Assembly: GCF_022063185.1 (NCBI RefSeq)
Contig: NZ_CP091913.1
Coordinates: 1,132,501 to 1,196,500, forward strand
DNA length: 64,000 nucleotides
Origin: Nostoc sp. UHCC 0870
GTDB taxonomy: Bacteria > Cyanobacteriota > Cyanobacteriia > Cyanobacteriales > Nostocaceae
Reading direction: 5' to 3'
In this document: in pieces, positions 18,081 to 27,364 of the stretch
Layout of the letters: every line of letters begins with the position of its first letter
Numbering within the stretch: position 1 is the first letter of the stretch
Program-made: the position numbers and the translations under genes
The notes under the pieces: generated by a model
The model's database searches: none
Seen by the model: only the letters and a program-made list of their open reading frames with translations
Told to the model about the DNA's origin: nothing

Positions 18081-18104
18081 AGTTATCAGTTATCAGTTAT
18101 CAGT
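18081..18104. repeat. STRR heptamer block AGTTATC
   Basis: Just over three units of AGTTATC lie between ruvX and the GNAT gene, overlapping the 3' end of the latter. Confidence 0.8.
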
Positions 18105-19353
18105 CCTGCTTTCCATCCGTTGATTCATGTTGACAAGATGGATCAATGTTACAGTTTTTGCACCCAAAATTAACTGATTCTGACTGGTGTTTAACAGGGA
18201 TTTCTGAGGCTTGCTGCTGTCTAACTTCTGCCCAAGACATCCCACCGGGTATGGGTTTACGGGCTGGTTGTAAGCCTTGAAGTACGTCAGTCCACTGAAT
18301 ACCTTCTAAGGAAACCAATTTTGATTCCCGGAGTTTGTGCCACACAGAGCGGGACATAACTAATGTATGTTCTATGCGTTTCGCGCCAATGCGCTCTAAA
18401 TACTCTTCTCTTTCTGGCTGATAGTCAGAAGAGGCTAGTTTTAACCCTTGTTGTGGAAAATCTTGAGCAATGCGAGCCAACTGAGCCAGTAGCTCTGGAT
18501 ATAGCCAAGTATAGGCAGGATGGACGGTGAGGGTGGCGACGTGGGGGGTTTCGCCTTTGCGATCAAGCTGCACCTGAAAATAGCCTATGGCGGCTTTGCG
18601 TTGGGGTTCAAATACGTAGCCACTGACTACTTCGGTTTTTGTTACCCATTGCTTAATAGCATCAGACAATGCAGCGAACAAAGTGGTTTTAAAATCACGG
18701 TTGTTGCGATCGAATACTTGACGCACTAAGGGCGGCATTGATGCTGTATCTAATTGATATAGTAACTGAGCATCAGCATTGCTTACAGGTAGAAGGTTAG
18801 GCAAGTCTGGCTCGGCTTGCGCTAGTTCCGTGAGCAGTTCCGGCTCTATTTCCCAGTAAGTCATTTCTGCTAGACGCTGAAATCCATTTTGGCGATAAAG
18901 TGCCAGCGATTCTAGATCATTTACATTCACTTCTAATAACCAAGTCCGAGCTTCTAAAATCGACTCGAAGCAATGGCGTAAGAGTTGCGAACCAATTCCT
19001 TGCTTATCAGCACCTCGATCCAACACCACCCGATCAACGCGCCAAGTGCTGCGTGTCCGATTGAACGGTGATACTTGAATCATCCCTAAGAGCATTCGCC
19101 CCTGTTCAGCCACATAAGCACAGAAACGATATTTTAGCGGGTTAGGAAACCAACTCAAAAATCTGAGTAACCCATACCAGCGATGCAACAATTCCATTTG
19201 CTGCTTCACAACGCTCACACCGTTGGGAGACAAGGCGGCGAATGACTCTTGAGATATGCGCTCAATTCCATCCAGATCCCGGTATTGGACTGGCCGAATG
19301 ACAACGCTGAGGTTTTGGGGAAGTAAGGAGTTCATTTTAATTTGGGCTGCCAT
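18100..19353 (-). CDS. GNAT-family N-acetyltransferase, two-domain
   Basis: A 417-residue protein. The N-terminal GNAT domain (about 15-170) has the acetyl-CoA loop region DRGADKQGIGSQLLRHCFE and the typical ALYRQNGFQRL near its end. A second degenerate GNAT-like half follows (about 190-330). The tail is Cys-containing (FGCKNCNIDPSCQHES), which is unusual and could bind metal. The substrate is unknown. An internal ATG at residue 7 is an alternative start. The stop lies at the edge of an STRR block. Confidence 0.82.
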   Translation of the reverse strand: MAAQIKMNSLLPQNLSVVIRPVQYRDLDGIERISQESFAALSPNGVSVVKQQMELLHRWYGLLRFLSWFPNPLKYRFCAYVAEQGRMLLGMIQVSPFNRTRSTWRVDRVVLDRGADKQGIGSQLLRHCFESILEARTWLLEVNVNDLESLALYRQNGFQRLAEMTYWEIEPELLTELAQAEPDLPNLLPVSNADAQLLYQLDTASMPPLVRQVFDRNNRDFKTTLFAALSDAIKQWVTKTEVVSGYVFEPQRKAAIGYFQVQLDRKGETPHVATLTVHPAYTWLYPELLAQLARIAQDFPQQGLKLASSDYQPEREEYLERIGAKRIEHTLVMSRSVWHKLRESKLVSLEGIQWTDVLQGLQPARKPIPGGMSWAEVRQQQASEIPVKHQSESVNFGCKNCNIDPSCQHESTDGKQD

Positions 19354-19464
19354 ATAGCCTTAACTAACTGGGAAGAAAGGAACTGCTGCAATTATCTTAA
19401 CGGCTTTCCGTTCTTTACTATTGCTCCAAAAGGGTGATTTTCGTCACTAAATACTTAAAAATAG

Positions 19465-19518
19465 AAAAAGCAGACCTGTTGAGTAGATTTTTGGTATTCA
19501 CCCAACATTATCTGCTTT
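19465..19518 (-). terminator. Large hairpin, likely terminator of the 69-residue gene
   Basis: AAAAGCAGA (19465-19473) pairs with TCTGCTTTT (19510-19518), with an inner TGTTG/CAACA stem. T-rich tracts flank both sides, so it may work in both directions. Confidence 0.6.
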
Positions 19519-19627
19519 TATTTTATTTGCTTTTTTTGTTAATTATATTTTTTCTTAACTAGACATCTCCTAGAAATGGAGTATCAACCTGACTACATAA
19601 AGCTTTTATCTTCTTTCTCGGAGCTAT

Positions 19628-19837
19628 CTAGTATAAACCCTGACGAGAAACCAGCTTTTCAACGGTGGCTTGGGTTTGATGTAACAATTGTTCTCTACTG
19701 TCTTCTTGTGTTGGCTTGAGGGTTGGAAGCAGATTGCGAGCTTGTAGAGTCATGTGCAACTGTAGATGAGCAACGTATTCACTGATATCTTCGTTTGTTA
19801 AAACCGCGCCCTTGGATAAATTTGATTCCATTGCCAC
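19628..19837 (-). CDS. Small conserved-looking hypothetical protein, 69 residues
   Basis: I do not recognise it. It is a helical, Gln/Leu-rich protein (EYVAHLQLHMTLQARNLLPTLKPTQEDSREQLLHQTQATVEKL). The GTG at 19837 is supported by AAGGAG six bases upstream; an ATG two codons later is too far from it. A hairpin lies downstream, so it looks like a genuine one-gene transcript. No membrane segment or signal. Confidence 0.65.
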   Translation of the reverse strand: MAMESNLSKGAVLTNEDISEYVAHLQLHMTLQARNLLPTLKPTQEDSREQLLHQTQATVEKLVSRQGLY

Positions 19838-19978
19838 TGTGTTCTCCTTATCTCTAGTGCTGTTTCTTCACATCATAAAAACTTATCATGTTGTTTTGCT
19901 GGGCTTCTTAATTTGCAATGAAGTTTAACGGTTGTTTGCAAAAGAGGGATTGGGGACAAATCAATTCAAAATTCAAAA

Positions 19979-20106
19979 TGACGCTCTCTACGAGACGCTG
20001 CGCGTTAGCGGAGCTTTCGCTTTAGCGATACGCGGACTCGCTCTAAGCGTTGGCGCAGCCTCTCCGACAGGAGAAGCTATGCCGAAGGCTTTACGCTACG
20101 CTAACA
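19979..20106. repeat. Palindrome-rich dispersed repeat cluster
   Basis: The region is a run of short GC-rich palindromes (CTACGAGACGCTGCGCG, GCGTTGGCGCAGCC, GGAGAAGCTATGCC) typical of Nostocales intergenic repeats. It creates a spurious plus-strand open frame (19932-20333). Confidence 0.7.
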
Positions 20107-20623
20107 AAATTCAAAATGAAGACAACGTAAGAGTTTTGTTGATTTGGAATGGGTGGTTCTCTTACAAAGTTTGGCGGGACGGAAACCGACACCGCCACGC
20201 CACTTGCTACAACCGGACGAACCCCGGCAACGCAGTGGCTCAACTTTGCGCTTATTTACGCCCTGCTGTACTAGTGAAAAATTTTTATTTGATCAGGGTA
20301 TATTTTCTGGAAGTGACTTTATTGACTTTGTAGTGTCTTAATAGTTCTACTCGGTACTCAGTTCTTTTCTCTATAGCCAATAGTTTGGAGAAAATCCTGA
20401 TTTGGCAATGATTGCGAGCATTTTCTTGCTATGTCAAACATTGCAAACATGACTAGAGTAAATTCTGATATTTAGTGAAGTTTCCGCTAAGAATACTAAA
20501 TTTTTTTACTTGGGAAACAAATTCACACCCAGCCTAGTCAGGAAATATACGAAGATTGACAGACCAAAATCTGGTCGAAAATTTTCAATCAAGACTGTAA
20601 AAATACCCAAAGGAAGTGGAGTT

Positions 20624-21226
20624 ATGAATAATCAAAATTTCAAGCAAACATCTATCAAGTTTGCACAAGTTGCTTTGGCTACAACTACTGTATTAATGAC
20701 AGCTGCTATTAGTCCTGCCTTGGCTAACAAAGTTGAAATTTTAGGTGCAGATTACGGTGGTAATGGTTGTCCTGGCGGATCTGCTAGTGTGAGCGTTAGC
20801 CCCGATGGTCAAGAGTTAAGTATTCTTTTTGATGATTTTGCAGCCCTAGGGAATAACGCCGCACAAAGACGTAAAAGCTGTAATTTGAGTATTCCAATTA
20901 AAGTACCCCAAGGCTTTCAAATTTCGCTCTATGATGCTGATTATCGGGGCTATGTTGCTCCCGGTACAACTGGAAGACTAAGAGCAGAATACTTTTTTGC
21001 TGGTCAGCGTGGGCCTGTTTTTGCCAGGACATTTAGAGGCGAAACTGACTACAACGTTCGAGATAAATTAGCGACTGTGGCTAATGTTTGGTCACGCTGT
21101 GGTGACAGTCTAAATATGCGGGTGAATGCTTCGATGACAGCTAGTGGTCAAGGTATGGCGACTGTTGACTCCTTTGATCTTGCACATCGTGGTTTGGTTT
21201 ATCACATCAAATATCGCAAGTGTTAG
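20624..21226 (+). CDS. Secreted DUF4360 domain protein
   Basis: The start at 20624 (MNNQNFKQ) is chosen because AAGGAAGTGGAG precedes it; the frame is open to 20510 without a ribosome site. A Sec signal peptide (about residues 12-34, ending SPALA) precedes a beta-rich mature domain with GGNGCPGGS and ALGNNAAQRRKSCNLSIPI and paired cysteines, as in DUF4360. Family function is unknown; members are small secreted proteins. There is no operon partner. Confidence 0.85.
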   Translation: MNNQNFKQTSIKFAQVALATTTVLMTAAISPALANKVEILGADYGGNGCPGGSASVSVSPDGQELSILFDDFAALGNNAAQRRKSCNLSIPIKVPQGFQISLYDADYRGYVAPGTTGRLRAEYFFAGQRGPVFARTFRGETDYNVRDKLATVANVWSRCGDSLNMRVNASMTASGQGMATVDSFDLAHRGLVYHIKYRKC

Positions 21227-21474
21227 TAGATAATTACTAATTCGTAATTAGTAATTAAGAGGGTAAAATCCTTTACTTTACTTGACTTGTTTTGAACGTA
21301 TTGATGCACTGTTCCATTAGGGCTAAAAGCGATCGCCCACAATATATCTTCATGACGGGAGCAACTTGAGGGAGCAGCCATCTCCACCCGTTGCGAGTAA
21401 ATTACCTTGGGGTTTAACTGCGATCGCATTGCAGAGTATTCATCTAGAAACTCATTATACTTTAAGTCTGCCAA
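21223..21474 (-). pseudogene. Possible WD40-repeat gene remnant
   Basis: The frame contains DILWAIAFSPNGT, which is the start of a WD40 blade, but nothing else of a propeller. Its 3' end runs into an AATTACGAATTAG-type repeat. It is most simply a leftover fragment of a WD-repeat gene, or a chance frame. Confidence 0.25.
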
Positions 21475-21512
21475 GAAATTTATTTTTTGGCAGACTCAAA
21501 GTTGCAGATGTT

Positions 21513-21655
21513 AGAGGGTGTTTGAAAAGTCCCCTTTGATGTCATGCTGACGAAGGAAGCATTCCAGTATAACGGTGAAAACGCGGATTCTTCCTTCCGC
21601 AAAGCTCCACTCAGAATGACAAAGGATACCTGACAAAACTTTTCAAACATCCTCT
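21513..21655. repeat. MITE-like inverted-repeat element, 143 bp
   Basis: AGAGGGTGTTTGAAAAGT (21513-21530) and ACTTTTCAAACATCCTCT (21638-21655) are inverted copies with one mismatch. Inner arms (TGTCATGCTGA / TCAGAATGACA) also pair. It lies between the WD40 remnant and the Coq4 gene. Confidence 0.8.
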
Positions 21656-21722
21656 TAATGTAGGAATGTTTAACACTGCTTGAGTTCTACACTCTCTGCG
21701 AGGTAAAAAGAGGAAACTCACT

Positions 21723-22349
21723 GTGCTGCAAAAATTTAAACAAATCTCAGCAGTTTTTACAGCCAAAAAATTAGGAAAATTTGGTGATTTTGCCATTCTT
21801 AAGTCTGATTTATTCGGGGCTAAAGTTGCTCCTGAAGTGGCTGAAAAATTACAATCAGTGGAGGGATATTATCCTCTAATTGATTTGGATAAATTAAGGC
21901 AATATCCTCTAGGCACATTCGGCAGAGAATATGCCGATCATATGCAGATGAATCATCTTAAAGCACTGAATATTAGTCCAGAATTAGTGGATGTTGCTCA
22001 ACGCAATGTCTTTGCTTTACGCTACGCTGTCACTCACGATATTTTTCACGTTTTACTCGGTTTTGATACTACCTACGCTGGAGAAATTGGCGTATTGGCA
22101 TTTGCTGCGGAGCAAAACTATAGTAAATCACTCAAAATTAGCTTAAAATTAGCTCAATTTCTCTATCCTATACTTGCGCCCCAACAAAGCCAGATGATTT
22201 GCGCTAACCTAAACAAAGGTCAAAAACTCGGAAAGAAAGCAGATTTTTTGTTGGGTTATCGTTTTGAAGAACATTGGCAAGAACCTATTGAGGAATTAAG
22301 AAAGTCTCTAGGATTAGTAGAAGTAACGCCCCATAGACATCTTGCTTAA
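21723..22349 (+). CDS. Coq4-family protein
   Basis: A 208-residue protein with the Coq4 metal motif HDxxHx11E: H105-D106-x2-H109-x11-E121 in THDIFHVLLGFDTTYAGE. The N-terminus GFREYADHM-like stretch (GTFGREYADHMQMN) is also typical. In eukaryotes and proteobacteria Coq4 acts at ring carbon C1 in ubiquinone synthesis. Cyanobacteria make plastoquinone, so the substrate here is unclear. The gene starts with GTG at 21723, preceded by AGAGGAAA. It is followed after 36 bp by a cytochrome P450 gene, suggesting a shared oxidative pathway. Confidence 0.85.
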   Translation: MLQKFKQISAVFTAKKLGKFGDFAILKSDLFGAKVAPEVAEKLQSVEGYYPLIDLDKLRQYPLGTFGREYADHMQMNHLKALNISPELVDVAQRNVFALRYAVTHDIFHVLLGFDTTYAGEIGVLAFAAEQNYSKSLKISLKLAQFLYPILAPQQSQMICANLNKGQKLGKKADFLLGYRFEEHWQEPIEELRKSLGLVEVTPHRHLA

Positions 22350-22385
22350 AATGCAGTCTCAAAATTCAAAATAGGAGCATTAATC

Positions 22386-23768
22386 ATGATTAATATTAAA
22401 GATAAAACTACTGATCAAAATATCCCTAACTTACCAGCTAAACCCAGTATACCTAGATGGCTGCAAACATTTAGAGGAATTACTAACCCGGTATATTATC
22501 TCAATAAAACTACACAAAAATATGGAGATATATTTATATCAGAGTTTAATAATTTTCCCCCACAAGTAATTATTAGTAATCCCCAAGCAATTCAAGAATT
22601 ATTTACTGCTGATGCTCAATTATTTGATGCTGGTAAAGGTAATTATCTAATTCAACCCTTAGTAGGGGCTAACTCGTTAATTTTGCTGGATGGCGATCGC
22701 CACTTAAAACAGCGTAAACTTTTAATGCCCCCCTTCCACGGTGAACGGATGCGGGCTTATGGTGATTTAATCCGTGATATCACCAAGCAAGTCACCAGTA
22801 AATGGACTGTAGGACAGCCATTTATCGCCCGTCCCAGTATGCAGGATATTTCTCTACAAGTAATTTTACGGTCTGTATTTGGGTTGGAAGAAGGGGAACG
22901 TTACCAACAAATCAAGCAAGTCTTAACTGAGATGTTGGATACTTTTAACCAACCTTTGAGTGCTGTTTTCTTATTTTTCAAATTTTTGCAACGAGATTTA
23001 GGTGCTGGGACACCTTGGGGTCGGTTTTTGCGCCGCCGCCAGCTACTTGATGAGTTGATTTACCAGGAAATTAATGAACGTCGCCACCAAGTTGATGCTG
23101 AAAGTGAAGATATTTTAAGTTTGTTGTTGTCTGCGCGTGATGAACAAGGTCAACCCCTGACTGATGTTGAGTTACGGGATGAGTCAATGACTATGCTATT
23201 TGCTGGACATGAAACTACTGCGATCGCTTTATCTTGGGCGTTATACTGGGTTAATTATTTGCCAGAAGTGCGGGAAAAATTGCTGCAAGAACTCAATTCA
23301 ATTGATATAACCAATGCAGACCCCGCAACAATTACTCAACTACCTTATTTAAATGCTGTCTGTTCAGAAACTCTGCGAATTTATCCAGTAGCTTTTTTTG
23401 CTTTTCCCCGCATTCTCAAAGCACCAATGAAATTCCAGGGCTATGATTTACCGAAAGGAATGATGATTTCTCCTTGTGTTTATTTGACTCATCATCGTCC
23501 AGATATATATCCTGAACCTGAGCAGTTTAAACCAGAACGGTTTCTAGAGAGCCAGTTTTCTCCCTATGAGTTTGTACCTTTTGGTGGTGGAAATCGTCGT
23601 TGTTTAGGTATGGCATTTGCTCTGTTTGAAATGAAGTTAGTTTTAGCAACAATTCTCTCAAATTACTCTCTAGAATTGCTCGATAAAGTTCCTCTCAAAC
23701 CTGTGCGCCGTGGTGTAGTTTTTGCGCCTAATGGGGGCGTGAATTTGATGGTGAAGGAGAAAAGGTAA
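22386..23768 (+). CDS. Cytochrome P450, CYP110-like
   Basis: A 460-residue soluble P450. The I-helix oxygen-binding motif AGHETT is near residue 273, the ExxR motif ETLR near 328, and the heme loop FGGGNRRCLG near 399 with the cysteine ligand near 406. There is no N-terminal membrane anchor. The overall pattern resembles cyanobacterial CYP110, whose members hydroxylate fatty acids or terpenes. It is probably co-transcribed with the coq4-like gene. No terpene synthase is nearby, so the substrate is open. Confidence 0.92.
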   Translation: MINIKDKTTDQNIPNLPAKPSIPRWLQTFRGITNPVYYLNKTTQKYGDIFISEFNNFPPQVIISNPQAIQELFTADAQLFDAGKGNYLIQPLVGANSLILLDGDRHLKQRKLLMPPFHGERMRAYGDLIRDITKQVTSKWTVGQPFIARPSMQDISLQVILRSVFGLEEGERYQQIKQVLTEMLDTFNQPLSAVFLFFKFLQRDLGAGTPWGRFLRRRQLLDELIYQEINERRHQVDAESEDILSLLLSARDEQGQPLTDVELRDESMTMLFAGHETTAIALSWALYWVNYLPEVREKLLQELNSIDITNADPATITQLPYLNAVCSETLRIYPVAFFAFPRILKAPMKFQGYDLPKGMMISPCVYLTHHRPDIYPEPEQFKPERFLESQFSPYEFVPFGGGNRRCLGMAFALFEMKLVLATILSNYSLELLDKVPLKPVRRGVVFAPNGGVNLMVKEKR

Positions 23769-23884
23769 AAATCTTTAACCACAGAGACACTAAGACACGG
23801 AGGGAAAAAGAGTTAATTGTACTCATATTCAACCACGCTCATTTATCTGTATCATATGTTCAGATAAAAGGGGAGATATTCAAG

Positions 23885-25177
23885 ATGTCCGTTACCAATT
23901 CATCACCCCAACTGAAACGAGAGTTAGGGGTTTTTGGGGCGACACTGATGGGGTTGGGTTCGATTGTTGGGACGGGTGTCTTTGTCAGTATTGGCATTGC
24001 GTCCGGTATTGCAGGGACGGCGGTCATTTTGGCGGTAGCAATTGGGGCAATTGTGGCTACTTGCAATGGACTCAATAGCGCGCAACTTGCAGCTAATCAC
24101 CCAGTTAGTGGGGGTAGTTATGAATATGGTTATAAATATCTCACTCCTGCTTTTGGTTTCACCGCAGGTTGGATGTTTTTAGTAGCGAAGACGGCTTCGG
24201 CGGCGACGGCTGCTTTGGGTTTTGCTGGTTACTTACTAAATCTCTTGGGTGGGAGTTCTGATTGGGTGATTCCTATAGCTATCTTGGCTGTAGTAATTAT
24301 GACTTTGGTTGTGTTGAGTGGAATTAAACGTTCTAATCTGACTAATATAGTTATTGTCTCGGTAACGCTGTTATCTTTGGCGTTCTTTATTTTGGCTTGT
24401 CTACCCCGTGCGGTGGAACAGGGAGTTAATAATTTAACACCGTTTTTTAGTAGTTCTCCAGGGGCAGTGCTTCATGCTAGTGCTTTGATGTTCGTGGCTT
24501 ATACTGGCTATGGACGGATTGCAACTATGGGGGAAGAAGCCCGTTCTCCGAGGGAAACGATTCCCAAAGCGATGATTGTTTGTTTGTTCGTCACTATGTT
24601 GCTGTATATAACAGTGGCGACGGTGGGAATTGGGGCTGTGGGTGTGGAGACTTTGGCAAATGCTACAGGGGAAAAAGCCGCGCCGTTGGAAGTTGTCGCC
24701 CGTACTGTAGGGGGTACTGGTGCGGCTGTGGTTTTAGCTATCGGTGCAATAACAGCCATGCTAGGGGTGTTGTTAAATTTAATTTTGGGCTTATCCCGCG
24801 TACTATTGGCAATGGGTAGACGTGCAGATGCTCCCAGATTTTTAGCACATCTAAATCGAGAACAAACAGCACCCTATTGGGCTGTGATAGTTGTGGGAAT
24901 TGCGATCGCTCTTTTAGTATTATTAGGCAATGTTAAAACAACATGGTCGTTTAGTGCCTTTAGCGTCTTAATTTACTACGCCATCACCAATTTTGCCGCT
25001 TTAAGACTCCCAGCTTCAGAACGCCTGTATCCTGTGTGGATAGGTTGGATAGGGCTTTTATCTTGTTTATTCTTAGCCTTCTGGGTAGAGTCTGCGATTT
25101 GGCAAGTAGGTTTAGGTTTGATTGTAGCAGGATTAATTTGGCATCAGATCAGGCGATCGCTATTCCAGCACAATTAA
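23885..25177 (+). CDS. APC-superfamily amino acid permease
   Basis: A 430-residue integral membrane protein with about 12 hydrophobic segments. The N-terminal GLGSIVGTGVFVSIG is the substrate-binding TM1 motif of APC transporters, followed by NHPVSGGSYEYGYKYL. It ends with a hydrophobic tail and a short basic C-terminus. It is probably an amino acid:proton symporter; the substrate cannot be read. An intrinsic terminator follows at 25277-25292. Confidence 0.9.
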   Translation: MSVTNSSPQLKRELGVFGATLMGLGSIVGTGVFVSIGIASGIAGTAVILAVAIGAIVATCNGLNSAQLAANHPVSGGSYEYGYKYLTPAFGFTAGWMFLVAKTASAATAALGFAGYLLNLLGGSSDWVIPIAILAVVIMTLVVLSGIKRSNLTNIVIVSVTLLSLAFFILACLPRAVEQGVNNLTPFFSSSPGAVLHASALMFVAYTGYGRIATMGEEARSPRETIPKAMIVCLFVTMLLYITVATVGIGAVGVETLANATGEKAAPLEVVARTVGGTGAAVVLAIGAITAMLGVLLNLILGLSRVLLAMGRRADAPRFLAHLNREQTAPYWAVIVVGIAIALLVLLGNVKTTWSFSAFSVLIYYAITNFAALRLPASERLYPVWIGWIGLLSCLFLAFWVESAIWQVGLGLIVAGLIWHQIRRSLFQHN

Positions 25178-25234
25178 TAATTGAAATTTCCCTAGCTTGT
25201 GAAACTAGATTAACAGTTTTATCAAAAATTAGTC

Positions 25235-25259
25235 TTTGGTTAATTAAATATTAACCAAA
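25235..25259. promoter_or_regulatory. Palindrome TTTGGTTAAT-n5-ATTAACCAAA
   Basis: A near-perfect inverted repeat just after the permease gene. A second copy of the same palindrome family lies at 25365-25392, immediately before phnC. Confidence 0.45.
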
Positions 25260-25276
25260 ATATGCAGCAAAAAACA

Positions 25277-25292
25277 GAGGGTACAAACCCTC
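25277..25292 (+). terminator. Terminator after the permease gene
   Basis: GAGGGTACAAACCCTC forms a 6-bp stem followed by CATTTTATTTAT. Confidence 0.65.
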
Positions 25293-25364
25293 CATTTTAT
25301 TTATGTATTTTTATAATTGGCTCATTCATTAGACTGATAATTAAGTAACTAAATCATAAATTAT

Positions 25365-25392
25365 CCTTGGGTTAATCATTTATTAACCAAGG
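25365..25392. promoter_or_regulatory. Palindrome CCTTGGGTTAAT-n4-TATTAACCAAGG upstream of phnC
   Basis: This inverted repeat ends about 40 bp before the phnC start and matches the core of 25235-25259 (GGTTAAT...ATTAACC). The half-site TTAACC resembles a cyanobacterial Pho-box unit, but the arrangement is inverted, not the canonical direct repeats. It is a candidate operator for the phosphonate transporter. Confidence 0.5.
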
Positions 25393-25430
25393 AATATTAA
25401 TGTTAATGATAGACATTAATATGTCAAAAA

Positions 25431-26228
25431 ATGGCAAGTACAGTGGCTATCGAAATTAATAATCTTTCTAAGAGATTCAAAGGTAAGACAGCAGTCAAAA
25501 GTGTATGCTGCACAATTAATGAGGGAGAAATGGTTGCCCTTATAGGTGCATCTGGCTCAGGTAAATCTACCCTTTTGCGCCATATCAATGGCTTACATAT
25601 TGGAGATGCAGGCACAGTTTTTATTTTTGGCACTGTTCTACAAAGCAAGGGAAAATTACACTCTAAAATTAGGTTTTTACGAAGCCAGATAGGCTGTATC
25701 TTCCAACAGTTCAATTTAGTCAATCGGCTAACAGTTATTGAAAATGTTCTTGTTGGTAACTTAGCAAGGTTGTCTATTTTACGCTCAACATTACATTTAT
25801 TCACCAAAGAAGAAAAAACCCAAGCTCTGGCTGCACTAGAGCAAGTAGGGATTCTAGAACACGCTTATAACCGCGCATCTAAGCTGTCTGGAGGTCAACA
25901 GCAACGGGTAGCGATCGCCCGTTGTTTAGTCCAAGGAGCGAAAATATTGCTTGCTGATGAACCCATTGCGTCCCTAGATCCTGAGTCGGCGCGTAAAGTC
26001 ATGGAGTTACTCGTGCAGCTAAATAGCCAAAGCGGAATTACTGTAGTGGCTTCCTTACATCAGATTCAAATGGTGCGTAATTACTTTGATCGAGCGATCG
26101 CACTCAGAGATGGCGAAGTGATGTTTGATGGTGCAACGGTAGAACTAGATGATAAAAAACTCAATGAAATTTACGGTGCAGCAGCAGAAGAACTGGTGAT
26201 GCGAGGACATGGCGAACTACTCGTATAA
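25431..26228 (+). CDS. phnC: Phosphonate ABC transporter ATP-binding protein
   Basis: A 265-residue ABC ATPase with Walker A GASGSGKST (about 38-46), signature LSGGQQQRVAIARCL, and Walker B ILLADEPIASLDP. It lies directly upstream of the binding protein and permease of the PhnCDE type and supplies energy for phosphonate or phosphite/phosphate-ester uptake. The ATG at 25431 begins the protein; two in-frame upstream codons add nothing. Confidence 0.92.
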   Translation: MASTVAIEINNLSKRFKGKTAVKSVCCTINEGEMVALIGASGSGKSTLLRHINGLHIGDAGTVFIFGTVLQSKGKLHSKIRFLRSQIGCIFQQFNLVNRLTVIENVLVGNLARLSILRSTLHLFTKEEKTQALAALEQVGILEHAYNRASKLSGGQQQRVAIARCLVQGAKILLADEPIASLDPESARKVMELLVQLNSQSGITVVASLHQIQMVRNYFDRAIALRDGEVMFDGATVELDDKKLNEIYGAAAEELVMRGHGELLV

Positions 26229-26338
26229 TTTGCGCCGATTTCAACATCACTAATACTACAAAATAATTGTGCTAGAAGACAAATCCTGGATGTTTAAATA
26301 CGTTAGCCTCAAAAACCTAATTAACTGAGTAACTCATC

Positions 26339-27340
26339 ATGGAAAGAAGATTATTTATTCAACAGGCTTCTTTGTTTACTGTAACTTTGGCAAGTGCCAA
26401 AATACTTGCAGCTTGTAGTTCTAATGCTGATAATAGTACCGCAGCAATTAAAGAAATTAACTTTGGTGTTCTATCTACAGAATCTCAAGCTAATCAAAAA
26501 CCGATTTGGGAACCTTTCGCTGCGGCTATGTCTCAAGAAATTGGCATTCCTATTAAACCTTTCTATGTTACACAGTATGCAGCAGTCATAGAAGCCATGC
26601 GCTTTGGTAAAGTGCAAGCAGCTTGGTTAGGTGGTAAATCTTATATTGAAGCAGCAAAAGTTGCTGATGCAGAAGCCTTTGCTCAGGTTGTGAGTGCAGA
26701 TGGTACTAGAGGCTACTACTCTCATTTAATTGCTAATAAAGATAATCCTATTGCTGCTGAAGCTATAGCAGCAGGTGGCGATAAATATGTGATCAAAAAT
26801 GCAGCTAATCTTACCTTTGCTTTTAATGATCCTAATTCTACCTCTGGTTTTTTAGTTCCTAGTTACTATATCTTTACTAAAAATAATGTTGACCCCAAAA
26901 AAGCATTTAAACGCCTAATCTTTGCTGGTAGTCATGAAGCTTGCGCTCTGGCCGTAGCTAATAAACAAATAGATGTAGCTACTGTCAGCAATGAAGCATT
27001 ACGTCGTCTAGAAAGTACCAATCCTACAGCTAGACAGAAGATTGAAATTATTTGGAAATCTCCTCTAATTCCTAGTGATCCAATTGTTTATCGTCAGGAC
27101 TTACCAGCAGATATCAAAAAGAAGTTGCAAAACTTTTTCTATAACTACAAAGATGCTAAAGTTTTAGCCCCATTTAAAATTGCTGGTTTTGTACAGGCTG
27201 AAGATAAAAATTGGCATACAATTCGAGAACTAGAGATTGCTAAAAAAATCCAAGAGACTCAATCTAAAGAAAATCTTAGTGAACAAGAAAAACAACAAAA
27301 AATAGCCGAACTCAATCAGCAACTCAAAAAAATTCCATAA
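26339..27340 (+). CDS. phnD: Phosphonate ABC transporter substrate-binding lipoprotein
   Basis: A 333-residue periplasmic binding protein with a lipoprotein signal: basic MERRLF start, hydrophobic stretch, and lipobox LAAC with the lipidated cysteine near residue 26. The body has the PhnD pattern VLSTESQ...PIWEPFAAAM...AAVIEAMRFGKVQAAWLGGKSY, and later FNDPNSTSGFLVPSYY, the loop that binds the phosphonate group. The C-terminal 30 residues are a charged Gln/Lys-rich helix, longer than usual. Confidence 0.93.
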   Translation: MERRLFIQQASLFTVTLASAKILAACSSNADNSTAAIKEINFGVLSTESQANQKPIWEPFAAAMSQEIGIPIKPFYVTQYAAVIEAMRFGKVQAAWLGGKSYIEAAKVADAEAFAQVVSADGTRGYYSHLIANKDNPIAAEAIAAGGDKYVIKNAANLTFAFNDPNSTSGFLVPSYYIFTKNNVDPKKAFKRLIFAGSHEACALAVANKQIDVATVSNEALRRLESTNPTARQKIEIIWKSPLIPSDPIVYRQDLPADIKKKLQNFFYNYKDAKVLAPFKIAGFVQAEDKNWHTIRELEIAKKIQETQSKENLSEQEKQQKIAELNQQLKKIP

Positions 27341-27364
27341 CATTACATTTATAGGTAGAACAAA

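Noticed and set aside
19932-20333. 133-codon plus-strand frame
   Set aside because: Its middle is a run of dispersed palindromic repeats, it has no ribosome site and no protein-like pattern.
25365-25392. Canonical Pho box before phnC
   Set aside because: TTAACC units are inverted rather than in spaced direct repeats, so it is listed only as an operator-like palindrome.
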